A stretch of DNA of 64,000 bases from Patella vulgata (GCF_932274485.2 NC_065886.2:42023501-42087500); one strand, 5' to 3'. Shown: positions 1 through 12,316, numbered from the stretch's first letter. Numbers and translations: made by a program. Notes: generated from the letters alone by a model not told the origin.

Positions 1-1072
1 ATGTCTCGTGGGAAGTTGCCATTGTGCAAGCATTTGAATTATAGGGAGGTTTTTCCATGTACATCATGATTGTTAGTTCAGAAGCTCATCTCAGAATTGA
101 CTGGACAATTGGATGTTTGGTCTTTGTTTGAAAACATATCATAGTGGTTCAGTTAGTTGCTTGAGACTAGTATAAGCCTTCCTCAGAGAATTTACAATTT
201 TTATTCACAGAAACATATCTGGGGTGGGGGAGGTGTTTACAATAAGTATACTCTGTCTTATGCATAACACCTGATACCCAAACTTGATACAAACACATTA
301 TGTATTCTAGAAAAAAAGCATATTCTGCTTTTTCTGCTTTATAAACAGCACATGTTATATGAATTTGATACTGAAATTTGACATTTAATATTTCAATATG
401 GTACAGGATTTATTAAGATAAGTATGTAGTGTAAATCATTCTTGTTTAGTGGTGTTAAAGATCTACAATATTCAATAACACAGATGTTCATTTTTTTTCA
501 ATAAAGGTTTTGTTTCAAGCATGGAATAAATGAGGCATCAGTGAAGAGACAGAAATTAGAGAGATCCTTAAAACTATTGTTCCCTCTTTCTTTTTGATGC
601 TTAAAGCCATTCTTTTTTTGAAAAAAGAATCCATATTGTTTTTCTTTCTTGACCACATTATTTTCTCTTTATTACAGAAGAGAAGAATATTGGTTGATGA
701 GGCATTGAGTGTATCGTGTGCTACAAGTTAATTTAACAACATGAAAACAATAGAATAAAAAGTAATAAAAGCATATTGTTACCGTTGTTACTTTGTTAAA
801 TTGCCCGATAACCAACAATAAAACAGCACTACATAATCTTGAAGACAAAGAAGCAATATTCATTAATGTTTCTTTCATCTTTGTATTTAGCCTGTAGGTA
901 AGAAAGTGTGACTCTTAATATTGTCCTTCAGGATAAGATATGGTTGAAATGAGACGAAATTGGGTTTAACGCCTACACTTTACCAAATTCCAACTCTGAA
1001 ACAGTGCATGCTGCAGTTAATACGGATTCTTGTCAGCGCAGGTTTAAATAATCCTAACAGTCTCAAACCAGA
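1..1072. other. AT-rich non-coding sequence
   Basis: No gene, RNA or clear repeat was recognised. The sequence is AT-rich with many stops in all frames. A stretch near 955-1000 containing GGGTTTAACGCC vaguely resembles the 3' end of SINE family A but is too short and diverged to call. Confidence 0.5.
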
Positions 1073-1080
1073 ATCGATAC

Positions 1081-1228
1081 CAGGCCCAGAAAAAGTTTTG
1101 CCTCCCCCCCCCCCCCCCCAGTGAAAAAATTGTCTACCATAGATATACATTGTCTGTCAATTTTACAGCAACCCTGAGAACACTTCCCCCCCCCCCCCCC
1201 TCGCTGCTCTCAGCTAGTTACGGCCCTG
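1081..1228. mobile_element. hAT-like MITE, family 1, copy 1
   Basis: Non-autonomous DNA transposon of 148 bp. It starts CAGGCCC and ends CTAGTTACGGCCCTG, and is flanked by an 8-bp target-site duplication, ATCGATAC (1073-1080) and GTCGATAC (1229-1236), with one mismatch. Two long C runs lie inside. It is clearly homologous to 10694-10868, sharing the core TGAAAAAATTGTC and ATAGATATACATTGTC. The left inverted repeat has decayed: the GTAACTAG part seen in the other copy is missing. The 8-bp duplication and CAGG ends point to the hAT superfamily. No coding capacity. Confidence 0.8.
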
Positions 1229-1236
1229 GTCGATAC

Positions 1237-2517
1237 ACTAAGTTTGAACAATTTTACCTTAAACATACATTATGCAAGAGCTAAATCTGCCTATTGTACT
1301 TCTTATCCAGACCATAATCAACTCTCGATGTCATCGCTAGCCTACACTATTTACTGGATTGGAATCCAATCTGCTGCTCAATGCTCATTGATGTTTTAAT
1401 CAAAAAATGGATAATCATGACTATGTTTTTTATCGTACTAACTTTAGTAATGATGATCAAGGCTAGGCCTAAAATTCAATCACTAAATTTTCAGCAAATT
1501 CCCTTTACGTTATCTAGTTTTTAGCTATTATAGAGAGAACTGCCAGGTTATTATCTAATCTCCCATAATGTATCTTTAATTAGAAGAATAGTTATAGTGT
1601 TCCAAAATGTGTCAGATGGACAGACAAACAAATTTTATAAAATACACCACAGACTGCAAGATGTTATCAACCAATTCAGACTTTTCATTCAAACAAAGAA
1701 TTTTAGTACAGAAGTTTACTGATATTTTTAATATATTTATTAATATTTATAATATACATTCATTTATATCTATAATATACATTAATATTTATACCATTTT
1801 TTAACAACTTTCATGAACAAATTTAAACATTAAATCCAACGTTTTCTAGTACCAGTACTTTGGTTCATGATTATCATTACCAAAGATCATAAATGTTTTA
1901 TTTTAAAGGGGGAAAGTTTATTACCTATGTAAGTAAAAAAAGAATATATATTTATAACCTGTGTACAAACAGGTGTGTTATATCAAACAATAACCTATCT
2001 TTTAATGCCAGAGTTTTAATAGCTATGGAATAACGTCTGTCAGTGTCTGATACAAGAAGAAGCAGAAATCAATAAATCATACATAAAAACATTCAGACGT
2101 GTCAAGAAACATTTTATGCTGGATGTCAAGACATTTTTTATGCCGATAGTGTAATTACATGTACATAAAACAATCAAATAAAAAGCTTAAGACACATTTT
2201 TAGGGGTAATCGAAACAAATTCACAAGAAATTAAACTGTTTTAAGAAGATTTTCTTGGTTTTCTCGATTCCTTGCTCAAATGTGGTTTAATGAGAAGAAT
2301 TAGGGAGATCAAAGTCATTAAACAACAATATAAGCTGTTTAACAAACCATCCCCTCCATCCACACAACAAAGTTTAATTGTTATAAATGTTGCAATTAAA
2401 CCAAAATTATTTTGGTCATCAATAGTTGTTGGACAAAGAGAGACGGAGGTCAGCTCAGTCAGCGATTGCTGATCTTTGACAAAACATCACAGTTGACCAG
2501 ATAAATTAATAGGGTGA
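1237..2517. other. AT-rich non-coding sequence
   Basis: No gene seen. Positions 1722-1800 are almost pure A/T, with an imperfect internal repeat of TTAATATTTATA and ATAATATACATT blocks. The rest is unique AT-rich sequence. Confidence 0.5.
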
Positions 2518-2960
2518 CCAATCACTGTGATATCGAAAACTTAACACATTAATGGTTGCAAATCACAAAGAACACTCTGATGACCCTGTGGTTCTAAACT
2601 TCTAATGTCCAAAGAACCTCGTCCTAATCTCAGCTTGGTGGTTCCTTCCTTATGTCCAATCACTGAGTTATTGAAAAGTTATTATAATATCAGCTGCAAA
2701 TCAAAAAAGACATTAATGGCCCTGTTATTATAACTTTTTTCATGTCTGTTCAGTCAGGCCCTGTCCATGAGTGTGCTAAGGCATAGCTCCGACTTATAGA
2801 GAAAATATGACTGAGGTTAAATTAATAAATGAATAAAATTAATAGCACATCGCAAAGAACTTTGATCACTATGCAGATAATAGATTTCTGATCCAAGGTT
2901 TGTTTTAGAAATACTTGCCTCATCTCTATGTTCTATGGGTTGATCTTTTGCTTAGTGGTG
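2518..2960. repeat. Degenerate 138-bp tandem repeat
   Basis: CCAATCACTG recurs at 2518 and 2656, and TGCAAATCA followed by AAAGA recurs near 2557 and 2695. Both give a 138-bp period. A third partial copy (CGCAAAGAAC, about 2850) and possibly a fourth near 2965 (ACCCTATGGG) follow. The copies are strongly diverged, so the array is old. Confidence 0.6.
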
Positions 2961-3340
2961 GAAAATCACACTTACTACCCTATGGGTTTATACTTTGCAA
3001 GTCCATAGCTCACCAATATTCAGTGTTTTAAAGTATGGTACTCTATGTTTTACTTCTGAACAGAATAGCTTAAGAATAACCAAGAAAAAATAAAACATAT
3101 GAGGGAAGTGCACAGATTATCTTGAGATGAACAATCAAAGAATAGGCACCAGGTGTTTTCCCTAAGCAAACAACATCCTCTTGTACTTTTCTTTCCTTTC
3201 TTTAATCTTTTTTGCTTCATCAACCAACTGTTCAGGTGTGAAAAGGGGGAAGTTAATATTTTCTGGATATAGGATTTTAAAAACATACAATATGGTAGGA
3301 AGTAACATATTGTTTATTCTTTAATTCATTATTTATATAA

Positions 3341-3511
3341 ATGAAATGAAATAAAATGGGGTTTAACATCCTAATGTTCTGCTCCGAACTGGGCTAATGA
3401 AGACAGGCATACACCATAGTGTGCTATGAGGGAAATTTTGCCCAGATAGCGGTGCTATGGCCTAGTGTTACATCGAATTCAAACTGCCAAGGGATCTTTT
3501 ACAAGCACATA
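3341..3511 (-). mobile_element. SINE family A, 5'-truncated copy
   Basis: Starts at the left with the reverse complement of the (ATTTC)n tail (ATGAAATGAAATAAAATGGG), followed by GTTTAACATCCTAATGTTCTGCTCCG and body blocks such as GTGTGCTATGAGGGAAATTTTGCCC and CTGCCAAGGGATCTTTTAC. It stops there, so the tRNA-like 5' head and about half of the body are missing. Sense is on the minus strand. Confidence 0.85.
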
Positions 3512-4094
3512 TATTGTTGTCTACTGTTCTATATGTATCTCCCATAATTCAACATACAGCTCGAAAAACCTTAACTAAACAGAATATTTCATTGGTTAAT
3601 TCTCCCTACATCAAACAAAACAAGATTTATTTAAAAACTCTTCCAGATTCCGGTGTAATGAAAACAAATAAAAGTAAATTTGAACAAAAAGAAACAAAAA
3701 AGGATCTTTGTTTTAATCAGAATAATTAAAGAAAGTGAGAAAAAAAAACACTGAACAAAAGAACTAAGATGGATAGACAGATTTATGTTGTTCAAAACAA
3801 GCAGCTTTATCAAACAGGTTTCCATTTCTTACAAACCTAATGACTCAATATACTGTTACATTTGTTCCATTGAAAGGTTGTAATTAAGGCTGTGTTTGGA
3901 TTGGTTTTGCTTGAATAAAATTGTTAGAAAGAAGTAAGTTTAAGCAAAATATTCATTTATAGTGAGGTTACAAGATAAGAATTCATGGATCACATAAAAA
4001 GGAATTTGTCAGATGGTGATGCTGCAGTATCTATAAACAGATTTGTGTAATGAGCCAAACGACAAACTTTCAGATTGAAATCCTATTCTATTCC

Positions 4095-4261
4095 CCCCTC
4101 TCTCCTCCCCAACTTCCAGTTCCAAATTCTACTATTCATTTCCACCTCACTCTCTCTCAAACTTTCAAGTCAGAATCCTACTATTTAATCATGTCCACCC
4201 ACCCCAATCCCTCAGGTCAGAATCAGAAGCCTACTAATTATTCCCTGCCCCCCCCCCCCCC
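4095..4261. repeat. Pyrimidine-rich tract ending in a C run
   Basis: A C/T-rich stretch ends in 14 C's (4248-4261). Inside it TCAGAATCCTACTA and TCAGAATCAGAAGCCTACTA show a short internal duplication. It is simple, low-complexity sequence and could adopt triplex or quadruplex structure. The reading frame across it is not a gene. Confidence 0.6.
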
Positions 4262-6023
4262 AAGTATCAGCATTCACATCAGAAATTAACTATATATAGT
4301 AAATTCAAAGTGAACAATACCTTGGAAATTACTGATAGAAACGTATTGCTACAATAACAGTGAAACCCTGCTATTAAAATCAATAAAATAACAGTGATGG
4401 AATTTAATGCCTTCAGCTACGTAAATTCTTTCACCAATTTGATAAATGTGAATCATACAGAATTGAGAAGCAATCATTAAATCTGGATTAAAGAACAAAG
4501 TTATAGCCTTAATGGTGGATTACATATATAATGCAACTGGAGCAATTGCCATCTTTGTTAGGGGATACAGAAGATCTGTATTAAGCCTTGTGTATCATAC
4601 ATAAATCGCTAAGGACTTGACTAGGCTGACCATGGCTTTGTTTTTGATGCCCAGGGAGATCAAAGGCCACACAATACTGTAAATGTTACATGAATTGTGC
4701 TACGCTCCATTTAGAAAATTTATGGTGATTTAGGAATAATGAAGGAGTCATTTAAAGTCCAATAGGTACCTGCACTTGGATCTGTTAACAGATTTTTAAT
4801 GTCCACTCTATAAGTATTATAAAGGTGTTCAATTGAGCGTTTGAAAACTAGAGTGATGCTAGACAACAAACAGAACATCATCAGAACAATAGCATGCAAA
4901 ATTCACCTTAGAAGTGATGATAGCAGCCACCTGACACAGCCGACAGATCAAAGACATTTTATGTCCCAATATCCAATTAGCGTCCATTTCATCCCTAGCA
5001 TCTCTTCTTGCATTTAAATTAGAATTTGAATAACTTCACAAACAATGACCACTTGTGGACGATCAGCTTTAAATGGAGATTCAATCAAGTGGAAAACTTG
5101 AATTGACTCAAAAGAAATTCATTCAGCATCACAAGTAGAAATTAGGATGCATTGTTTTATGAATCTCACCTGTCTATTTTATGAGCTTAGTTACACCTGA
5201 ATCTTTTGATCCACTCATTTAGTTAATGAACTAGCAAGTTAAGGTGTAATTTATACACCCCCTCCAGTAAAAGGAATGGTGTCAATATATGAAAATCTGA
5301 AAGGTTTAATTATTTTAATTTATTGTTTTATGATGGGCACCTGTAGATTAAAGGTGTTCTAGTTAACACTATAAGTGTAAAGAGATGACCCAAATCTAAT
5401 TAATAATCTTTTAGATCTATAACGGAGACCAATAAATTTGTATGAATCCCCAAACATCTTAAGGAATGATCCACCATATTCTCATTTATGATTTCCAACA
5501 TCTGCTCTCCTTTGGGTATAGTAAATAATAATTAATTGTGATCTTTAATTAGATTTTTAATTAATGTATAAATTAATAATAGTATTGTATATCTTTAAGT
5601 ATTGGAATCAAGCTCTGACACATTTCAATTTTTGTCCATGTTGATCCTGGAGGGGAATTTGATGGGGTGGGGAAAGCACCTAGTTGTCTCATTTTCATTA
5701 ACACTATTTCTATGATAATTCATGTTTTTGCAGCTACCCTGATCATGGACATGGCATGACATCACAAGAAGTGACGTGTTTGTCCATTTATTCATTATTT
5801 TGTTATGCCCAACCAAAGTTTTAAGATAGAATTATAAGTTTATTTTTTATTCTTCAAGGTTTATATTTATATATAGTTAAAAACTTTTATATTTTGTTAA
5901 ATTCATGTACACAATCTGTTATTCTGTTTGTTCTTTTAGGTGCTGGGGAAATGGCATTAGGCAACTCACAGAATTCAAAGCTATTTACAATGCTCAACAC
6001 TTAAAACCCCCACTTTTAAATAA
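4262..6023. other. AT-rich non-coding sequence
   Basis: No gene or repeat was recognised. Positions 5525-5590 hold a dense cluster of TTAATTA/ATTAAT words of the kind homeodomain proteins bind, though these are expected in DNA this rich in A/T. A 57-codon minus-strand frame covers about 4860-5030 and was not judged convincing. Confidence 0.45.
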
Positions 6024-6341
6024 TTTTATGAATAACACATGAATTTTTTTTCTTTCAATAATCAACTTAAAACTTACAAGGCTAGGCAGGTACCCTCGGA
6101 TCTTTTAAGGAAGTATAACTGTTAGACTGAAACCACAATTTTCAATGCAAATTGGTGAACCACAAAACCAATATTGCATTAATTTATGAATAACATATAT
6201 GAAATTGTTTTTTTCTTTTCAATAATCAACTTAAGCATATTGTGGGGAGAAAACCCACAAGGTCAGAGGTGCCCCAACCTCTTTTAAGGTATAACTGAAA
6301 CGTGCGAAATGGTGAACCACAAAACCACCCAATATGACATT
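6024..6341. repeat. 158-bp tandem duplication
   Basis: Two adjacent copies, 6024-6181 and 6182-6341. Shared landmarks in order are TTATGAATAACA, TTCAATAATCAACTTAA, ACAAGG, CTCTTTTAAGG/TCTTTTAAGG, GTATAACTG and GGTGAACCACAAAACCA. They are diverged with small indels, so the duplication is not recent. Confidence 0.8.
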
Positions 6342-7349
6342 ATAAACATAGAAAGGAAGCTCATGCTTATTCATCTGGTAATCATTACTTTATTTTATCA
6401 CATTACATATCAACTCACACCTTTTAAATTACATCTTATCCTTGCATTGATGGATTGTCATGTCTTGAAATAAATTGAATAAAAATTGATTAAAATATAT
6501 CATGTCTGGTATAATATATTATACTATTTTATTAACTGTCACATAACAAACCAATCTTTATCATCATAAACACATCATTATTTACACTATATCAGATTAC
6601 ATGAAAACATGAAAAAAATTGACAAAAAAGAACAATCTATATAAAACTTTCAATTTTAATGAGAAAAATTATTTTCTGCAAATTGAGGTACAGAATTAAT
6701 TTTCTTCATCACAGAATTATCAATTCGAAAATTTGTATGGGGTTCTTTCATATGACCCAATGAACAATCACTTCAAGTTAAAAATAATATCTAGAACTCT
6801 GATCTGTACAGTAGATGAACAAACAGCATATCTTAATGGCAGGATGTCACTGTGCACATTTTTAAAGACACAACAGATTCCAGCCAAACAGAATTTTATG
6901 ACCTATCTGACTGGTCCTTTAAGTTAACATTTAGATAGTTATCAATTTTCTTCTGTTTTTATTTTGTTAGTTTAAGACCAACTATCATAATATTTTTTTC
7001 AGTCAATTTTTATGGTGCACAATAAAATGGAGTAAACACCATAACTAAACCAGACAATGGTTTAAAGTCCATCTGATCATATTACATTTAACATGGAATA
7101 AACTGAAATAACTGCAGATCCATCAGGGTCAGGTTTAGACTTAAACCCTATTTACATTAAAACATTTTTAACTTTTAAATTGCTCTGAGAATGGAACACT
7201 TTAATTTTGAACAATTTAAACAGGTCATATGGTATATATTAGGGGCGTAAGGAATTGTGGCACAACCCACCACCTTTCAGTGGAAACTCGATAAACCCTA
7301 ATATGGACTGTCTTAATAGCTTTTCTGATCAAAAACATAGCAAGAAATT

Positions 7350-7565
7350 AAATGAAATGGGGTATAGCATCCTACTGTTCTGCACTGACTGGCAAGAAAA
7401 TTGTCATCCTATTAATTTGACAATGATACCAACTACAGAAATTCATTGTCCGAATAAGAACAATCCTCAAATCTTTTGCCATCGACCCCATTTTTCCCCT
7501 GCAGATACCTTTGACTTCGTGGATCCCCAACAATTGTTATGAACCCTTGAGACCTCCGGTTAAGA
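7350..7565 (-). mobile_element. Degenerate SINE family A copy
   Basis: The left edge reads AAATGAAATGGGGTATAGCATCCTACTGTTCTGC, matching the SINE 3' end in reverse. The right edge, GAACCCTTGAGACCTCCGGTTAAG, matches the reverse of the tRNA-like head around the B box. The body between is barely recognisable. The extent is approximate. Confidence 0.5.
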
Positions 7566-7874
7566 AACATTGGTCTATTCATCAGATGTTTTTGTTTTGT
7601 ATTGTCATCTTGTGCAAAAGACCGTGTTTATTTTTCCCCCATCAGAAAAGTCATGTGAGAATTGACTTACAATTAATTCCATTAGATTCCAATAATTTAT
7701 ACAAGAGCATTTAATTTCAAATAGACAAAAAAAGAAAGATAATCTATGTTCGTGGTAATGTTTTATACCATGCAATTATCTTGGCCTTATTCTGGACTTT
7801 TTTATTCTGACAATTATATGTCCAATATCTTTATGGTATGGTAACTGTACTTATATCCGAGTCAAATAAAATCA

Positions 7875-8420
7875 ATTATTATACGCAAACACCGACTGCA
7901 TTATATGTAACTTAAAAAGCATATATTAAACACTGAGCCATGACAAATGATACATGTTATGCAAAAACGCAAACCAAACAGTGATAAACTAATGAAAAAC
8001 ATACATTATATTTATCATAATGCAAACACTGATTGCATTATATTCAACTTAAAAAGTATATTCTAGACAAATAATATGTCTTGCAAATATGCAACTTGAT
8101 GTTATTGGCTATAACTAATGAAAAACATAGCCTACATTATATTTAGACACTCCCTTTCCGATTATAAATCATAGTAAAATTTTATTACAAAACGCAAACA
8201 TCTTTTGAACTATAGTAATACATCAATTATAACCTGTTTATTATAAAATACAAACACTTCAGTTATTGTGATACATCAATTATAACGGTAACCCTGTCTA
8301 TTACAAGGTGCAAATATATTTGATTAAAGTGACATTTCAATTTAAATTATAACTCATATGTTACAATATGCAAACACCTTTCACTGAGACCAAATCAATT
8401 TAATTTTTTGTTCTTTGAGG
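7875..8420. repeat. Degenerate tandem repeats with GCAAACAC motif
   Basis: A first pair of copies about 138 bp apart shares CGACTGCATTATATGTAACTTAAAAAG / TGATTGCATTATATTCAACTTAAAAAG (near 7890 and 8029) and AACTAATGAAAAACATA (near 7988 and 8114). From about 8186 a shorter unit of about 60 bp repeats three to four times: TATTACAAAACGCAAACA, then a TATAGTAATACATCAATTATAAC block. A stray unit recurs near 8608. Confidence 0.7.
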
Positions 8421-9188
8421 CCTTAATAAATAACCACTTAAGTCTCGTTAATGATATTTTGTTTAAAATTTAAAAACTTTTTGAGAAAAGCAACCATGTA
8501 CGGTTTTTTAATACTTTTTACCTGAAGAAATTGGAGGCAAAACTTTTAAGATGGGTTCAGATTGGTGTGGCCTTAAGGCTACAACTAAATGATCTATTCC
8601 TCAATTTATTACATGCAAACACCTTTAAATTATAGTATAGTTATAACTAAATTAAAATGATATATTCACCCCCTTATATTATATATACATGTAAGTAAAA
8701 TAGATATATTATATTCAATGGTCATATTGTCACGTTAAATCAATATAAGCTACATATGGCATACTGTCCACCCTTCACTATCTGTTAATATTTGATGTGG
8801 TCATTGTCTATGGTCAATTGTCCAGAGACTGACCAAATGTCTATAAAGATATATTGAATAAACAGACAACATGCTGGTCCGATGGTCACATCTGACCGAT
8901 CGCCGCAGATCAAAAGAATTTCGACTGATTTTTCTAACATAATATTAATAGGTATACAATATACATGTTGTGTTAGTACAAGTGGATAAATAATAAATGT
9001 GCATTCACTATGTGAAAAGTTATCATGTTGACATGCTTGTACATGTACTAAGAGTAACATTTTCTTTTGATGATTCAATACCTCTACCCAGATAAGCTAT
9101 CTTTGATTTGCAATAAATGAAAGATAAACTCATGTTTGGGTTTTGAGCTATATTTTAATTCAAGCCACTGAGCATCATTTGAGCAATT

Positions 9189-9335
9189 TTGCAAACTTCA
9201 ATCCAAAAATTCCAATGAAATGATGAAGCCAGTTATCGTCATTTCCGTGATTTTGCAAGGCAAGCTTCAAAATTGCAAAAGTTGAATCCCTAACAGGAAT
9301 ATCAGTCAAAAAATTACAATGAAATGATGAAATTC
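9189..9335. repeat. 104-bp tandem duplication
   Basis: CAATGAAATGATGAA, preceded by TCAA-AAAATT, occurs at 9213 and 9317 in otherwise similar contexts that both carry TTGCAA/GCAAC words. Two diverged copies with a period near 104 bp. Confidence 0.5.
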
Positions 9336-9456
9336 AACATTTGCAACTTCTGCAGATGGTAGAAGCAAGCCAGCACGACCTATACATGCTGGGTTGAATC
9401 TTTTGATCAGCCTCTCTTCGATCATTTTGAATCCAAGCCTAGAGATTATCTACCGC

Positions 9457-9690
9457 TGAAATTTAACGTCCTACTGTTCTGCTCCGACCGGGCTGAGTAC
9501 ATTTAAGCATGGATAAAACCTCTAATGCAGATTTCTAATTTTGGAAATGAGAGGATATGTCAAGAACAAGTGCAACTGCTCTTTATCGAATATCAACTAC
9601 CAAGGGGTCCTTACGGATATGCCAAAGTGTACAAAGAGCCTCAATTTTTCTTTCTCATCTAAATGACAGGACACCAACCCTTACTTGACA
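9457..9690 (-). mobile_element. SINE family A, diverged copy
   Basis: GAAATTTAACGTCCTACTGTTCTGCTCCGACCGGGCT at the left is the reverse of the SINE 3' end. TATCGAATATCAACTACCAAGGGGTCC and a TTTTCTTTCTCATCTAAATGAC block mark the body. The middle is rearranged and the 5' head is absent. Confidence 0.7.
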
Positions 9691-10079
9691 GACAAAAAAA
9701 GAATATGCATCCCCACAAACAAAAAGATCTAACCACATCTAAGTTGGTTGACAAAATTTTGTATGAAAATCTTTAATATTTTCTGCATTTTTCACCAATA
9801 AAAAGATTAAAACAGAACAGTACTGAATACTAATAATTTAGCTTCTCCATTAAAAATAGTCTGTGTTTTATAGGTTCTTTGTGCAGGTCATAATGATCTT
9901 GTGTTGTGCAACCATCCATCCATACAATTTAATACTTACCAGGATATTGAAAAGTTGTGAGATTATCTCTAATCAGCGTTGTATACTCAAGTTTCAAATT
10001 TCTGAAAAAATAAAAATATAACAGCTTAACTGCTTTGTCATGTCACATTTGTTCAAAAATAAATTTCAAAATCACTCCA

Positions 10080-11115
10080 CTCCCTAATATCATATTTCTT
10101 CAAATTTAAACAAAATAGACACAATCATTTTTCCATGTTAGCTCATCTGTATTAACTGGAGCATCCATTAGCAAAAAACATAAAGACATATTTTTAACAC
10201 TTATAAATTTTAACAAAACGACATTATCAATTTTCTTGTGTACCACTAAGCAACCAAACACCTAGTAATGTAGCCTATAGTCCTAAAAAATACCTTTTTT
10301 CAGCATTAATACATGCTACTTCATCCAAATAATTAAAAAATAATATACAAATCCTCTTCTTTTAAGAAAAACACATAAAAATTTGCCTCAATCCCCCCAT
10401 CCAATAGACAAAAAAAAACCCACCACTATTCGATTTCTGATTAATCATTAAGAAAAACACTTCACTAGAAATATTACCCAATGAAAATAGGAACAAATGA
10501 AAACATTATTCAATTTCTGGTCTACTATCAAGCAACCACAACATATAACAGATAATACCTAAATATTTATAAAAGACATAAAAAAATATGATTCTTTTCA
10601 TCATGCTGGCTCATCTGAATTATCAAAAAGAAATTTGTGTGAATTTTACGTTTTACCACAGAAAAATTCTAACCAAAATATCTCCAACCCACTCAGGCCC
10701 GTAACTAGGGGGGGGTGGGGGGGGTGTTTGCAAGGGAGGCACCCCCCCCCCCCACCTGTGAAAAAATTGTCGACCATAAAAAAAATAGATATACATTGTC
10801 CGTCAATATTACAGCACCCCGAGAACACTTCCCGCCCCCCTCGTTGCTCTGAGCTAGTTACGGCCCTGAACCCATTATGAATAAAACAAAACATTACTTG
10901 GTACTATCAAGCAACCACACCACCCAAAATATAGCTGATAATTTCTAAATATTTCAAAAAGACATTTCATCATTCTGGCTCATTTGAACTTTCCATAAGA
11001 AATTTGTTTGAATCTACTTTTTTACCACATGAAAAATGAATAAAAAAAACCTCCAACCTACTACTAGATTTCTGATGTACCATTAAGAAACCACACCACT
11101 AGAAATATACCCCTA
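10080..11115. repeat. Degenerate tandem array, about 190-bp unit
   Basis: Recurring landmarks are CATGCTGGCTCATCTGAA (10132, 10601, 10970 in variant forms), ACTATCAAGCAACCACA (about 10248, 10530, 10909) and CTCCAACC-ACT followed by ATTTCTG. After removing the MITE at 10694-10868 and its duplication, the spacing of adjacent copies is about 186-196 bp. At least four partial copies are present, well diverged. Confidence 0.7.
10694..10868. mobile_element. hAT-like MITE, family 1, copy 2
   Basis: A 175-bp non-autonomous DNA transposon. The terminal inverted repeats are CAGGCCCGTAACTAG at the left and CTAGTTACGGCCCTG at the right. The flanking 8-bp duplication is AACCCACT (10686-10693) and AACCCATT (10869-10876). 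It contains G and C runs that could pair into a long hairpin. It sits inside the tandem array 10080-11115, where another array copy shows the unoccupied site. Opposing short frames across it are by-products of its inverted structure and not genes. Confidence 0.88.
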
Positions 11116-11685
11116 TCATACTTATCTAAAATGTTTATTTAAGCCTTGAGTGAATTTTATTCAAACTGTTAGATAACAAAAGTTCAAGATCGATTACATA
11201 CATTATAACAGTTTAATATTAAACAAATCGTGCATATGTTATTCACGACCACATCCTACCCCTTTTAATACAGGTTCATTGAATTGTTTACCATGCTTGA
11301 TTTATTTGAATAACCCAAGTAAAATCAACACTATTGGAGACCATTATAAAAATCCACTTCATTGAAAACGTGTCCTTTAATACCCTATAAGTTATTCTGC
11401 CATGTAAGCCCCAGACATTTTCACATCTATGTGTTGATATATTAAAGTAAATCTACATGTACCTGTATATACATTAATTTAATATGGATGACCAGTATTC
11501 TGTATTAATAAACAATGCCCCAGTATTCATATTTCTTATGGATATGGCGATAACAAACAGTGATTTTTTTTAAATCTTATAGGAACAAGGCACCTAATTT
11601 TCTAGATGTCTGAATCTGAGTTTCTGATTTACTGACTCATGATTTTTAGATTTCTGATTTGATTCAGAGGTTTACATATAGCTTC

Positions 11686-11990
11686 AGATTTTTTGGTGCA
11701 TGAATTTAGCAGGCTAAGATTTCTTGTCTCATAGAATGAGCAGATTCCAATTTCTTGGTGCATAAAATGAGCAGACTTCAATTTCTTGGTGCATGGAATG
11801 AGCAGACTCCTATTTCTTGGTGCATGGAATAAGCAGACACAGATTTCTTGGTGCATGAATGATTTTTCAGTGTATGGAATGAGCAGACTCAGATTTTTCT
11901 GTATATGGAATGACCCAACTCATATTCTTTTGTGTCTGGAATGAGAAGTCTTGTATTTTTAGTTGCTTGGAATGAGCTGATTCAGATTTC
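11686..11990. repeat. 31-bp minisatellite
   Basis: TTTCTTGGTGCATGGAATGAGCAGACTC-type units begin at 11751, 11782, 11813 and 11844, exactly 31 bp apart. More diverged units continue on both sides, for example GTATGGAATGAGCAGACTCAGA near 11873 and TGCTTGGAATGAGCTGATTCAGA near 11964. About nine units in total. A minus-strand frame of 75 codons runs through it, but 31 is not a multiple of 3, so it cannot encode a constant peptide repeat. Confidence 0.88.
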
Positions 11991-12316
11991 TAGATTCATA
12001 CAACATTCTTGATTGAAAATTCCTCTAGTTCTTAGAAGTCCATGATGGTCTGATTCAGAATGTTAAATGTTCATGATGGGTAATTAAAATGCATAATTCG
12101 TGTTTCTATCCTTCATTTATTTTATGATATTTTTTTTTGTATCTCTTTCAGGTAGATAACTTCAACTTTGCCAAAACAAATTGACTTTAATATTCAATCT
12201 CTATTCACAGACAAACGTTTTCCACTTAAGAAATATACCTAGCTTATAGAAATCACTGAATAAATACACTTTAGATAGCAATTAAATTATCGCCACATTT
12301 AGCTTAACCTTAAGAA

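Noticed and set aside
5525-5590. Homeodomain-binding cluster
   Set aside because: TAATTA words are expected at this base composition; without conservation data there is no reason to prefer function.
7875-8420. CRISPR-like regular repeats
   Set aside because: Repeats are diverged and joined without unique spacers, and the DNA is clearly eukaryotic. They are ordinary degenerate tandem repeats.
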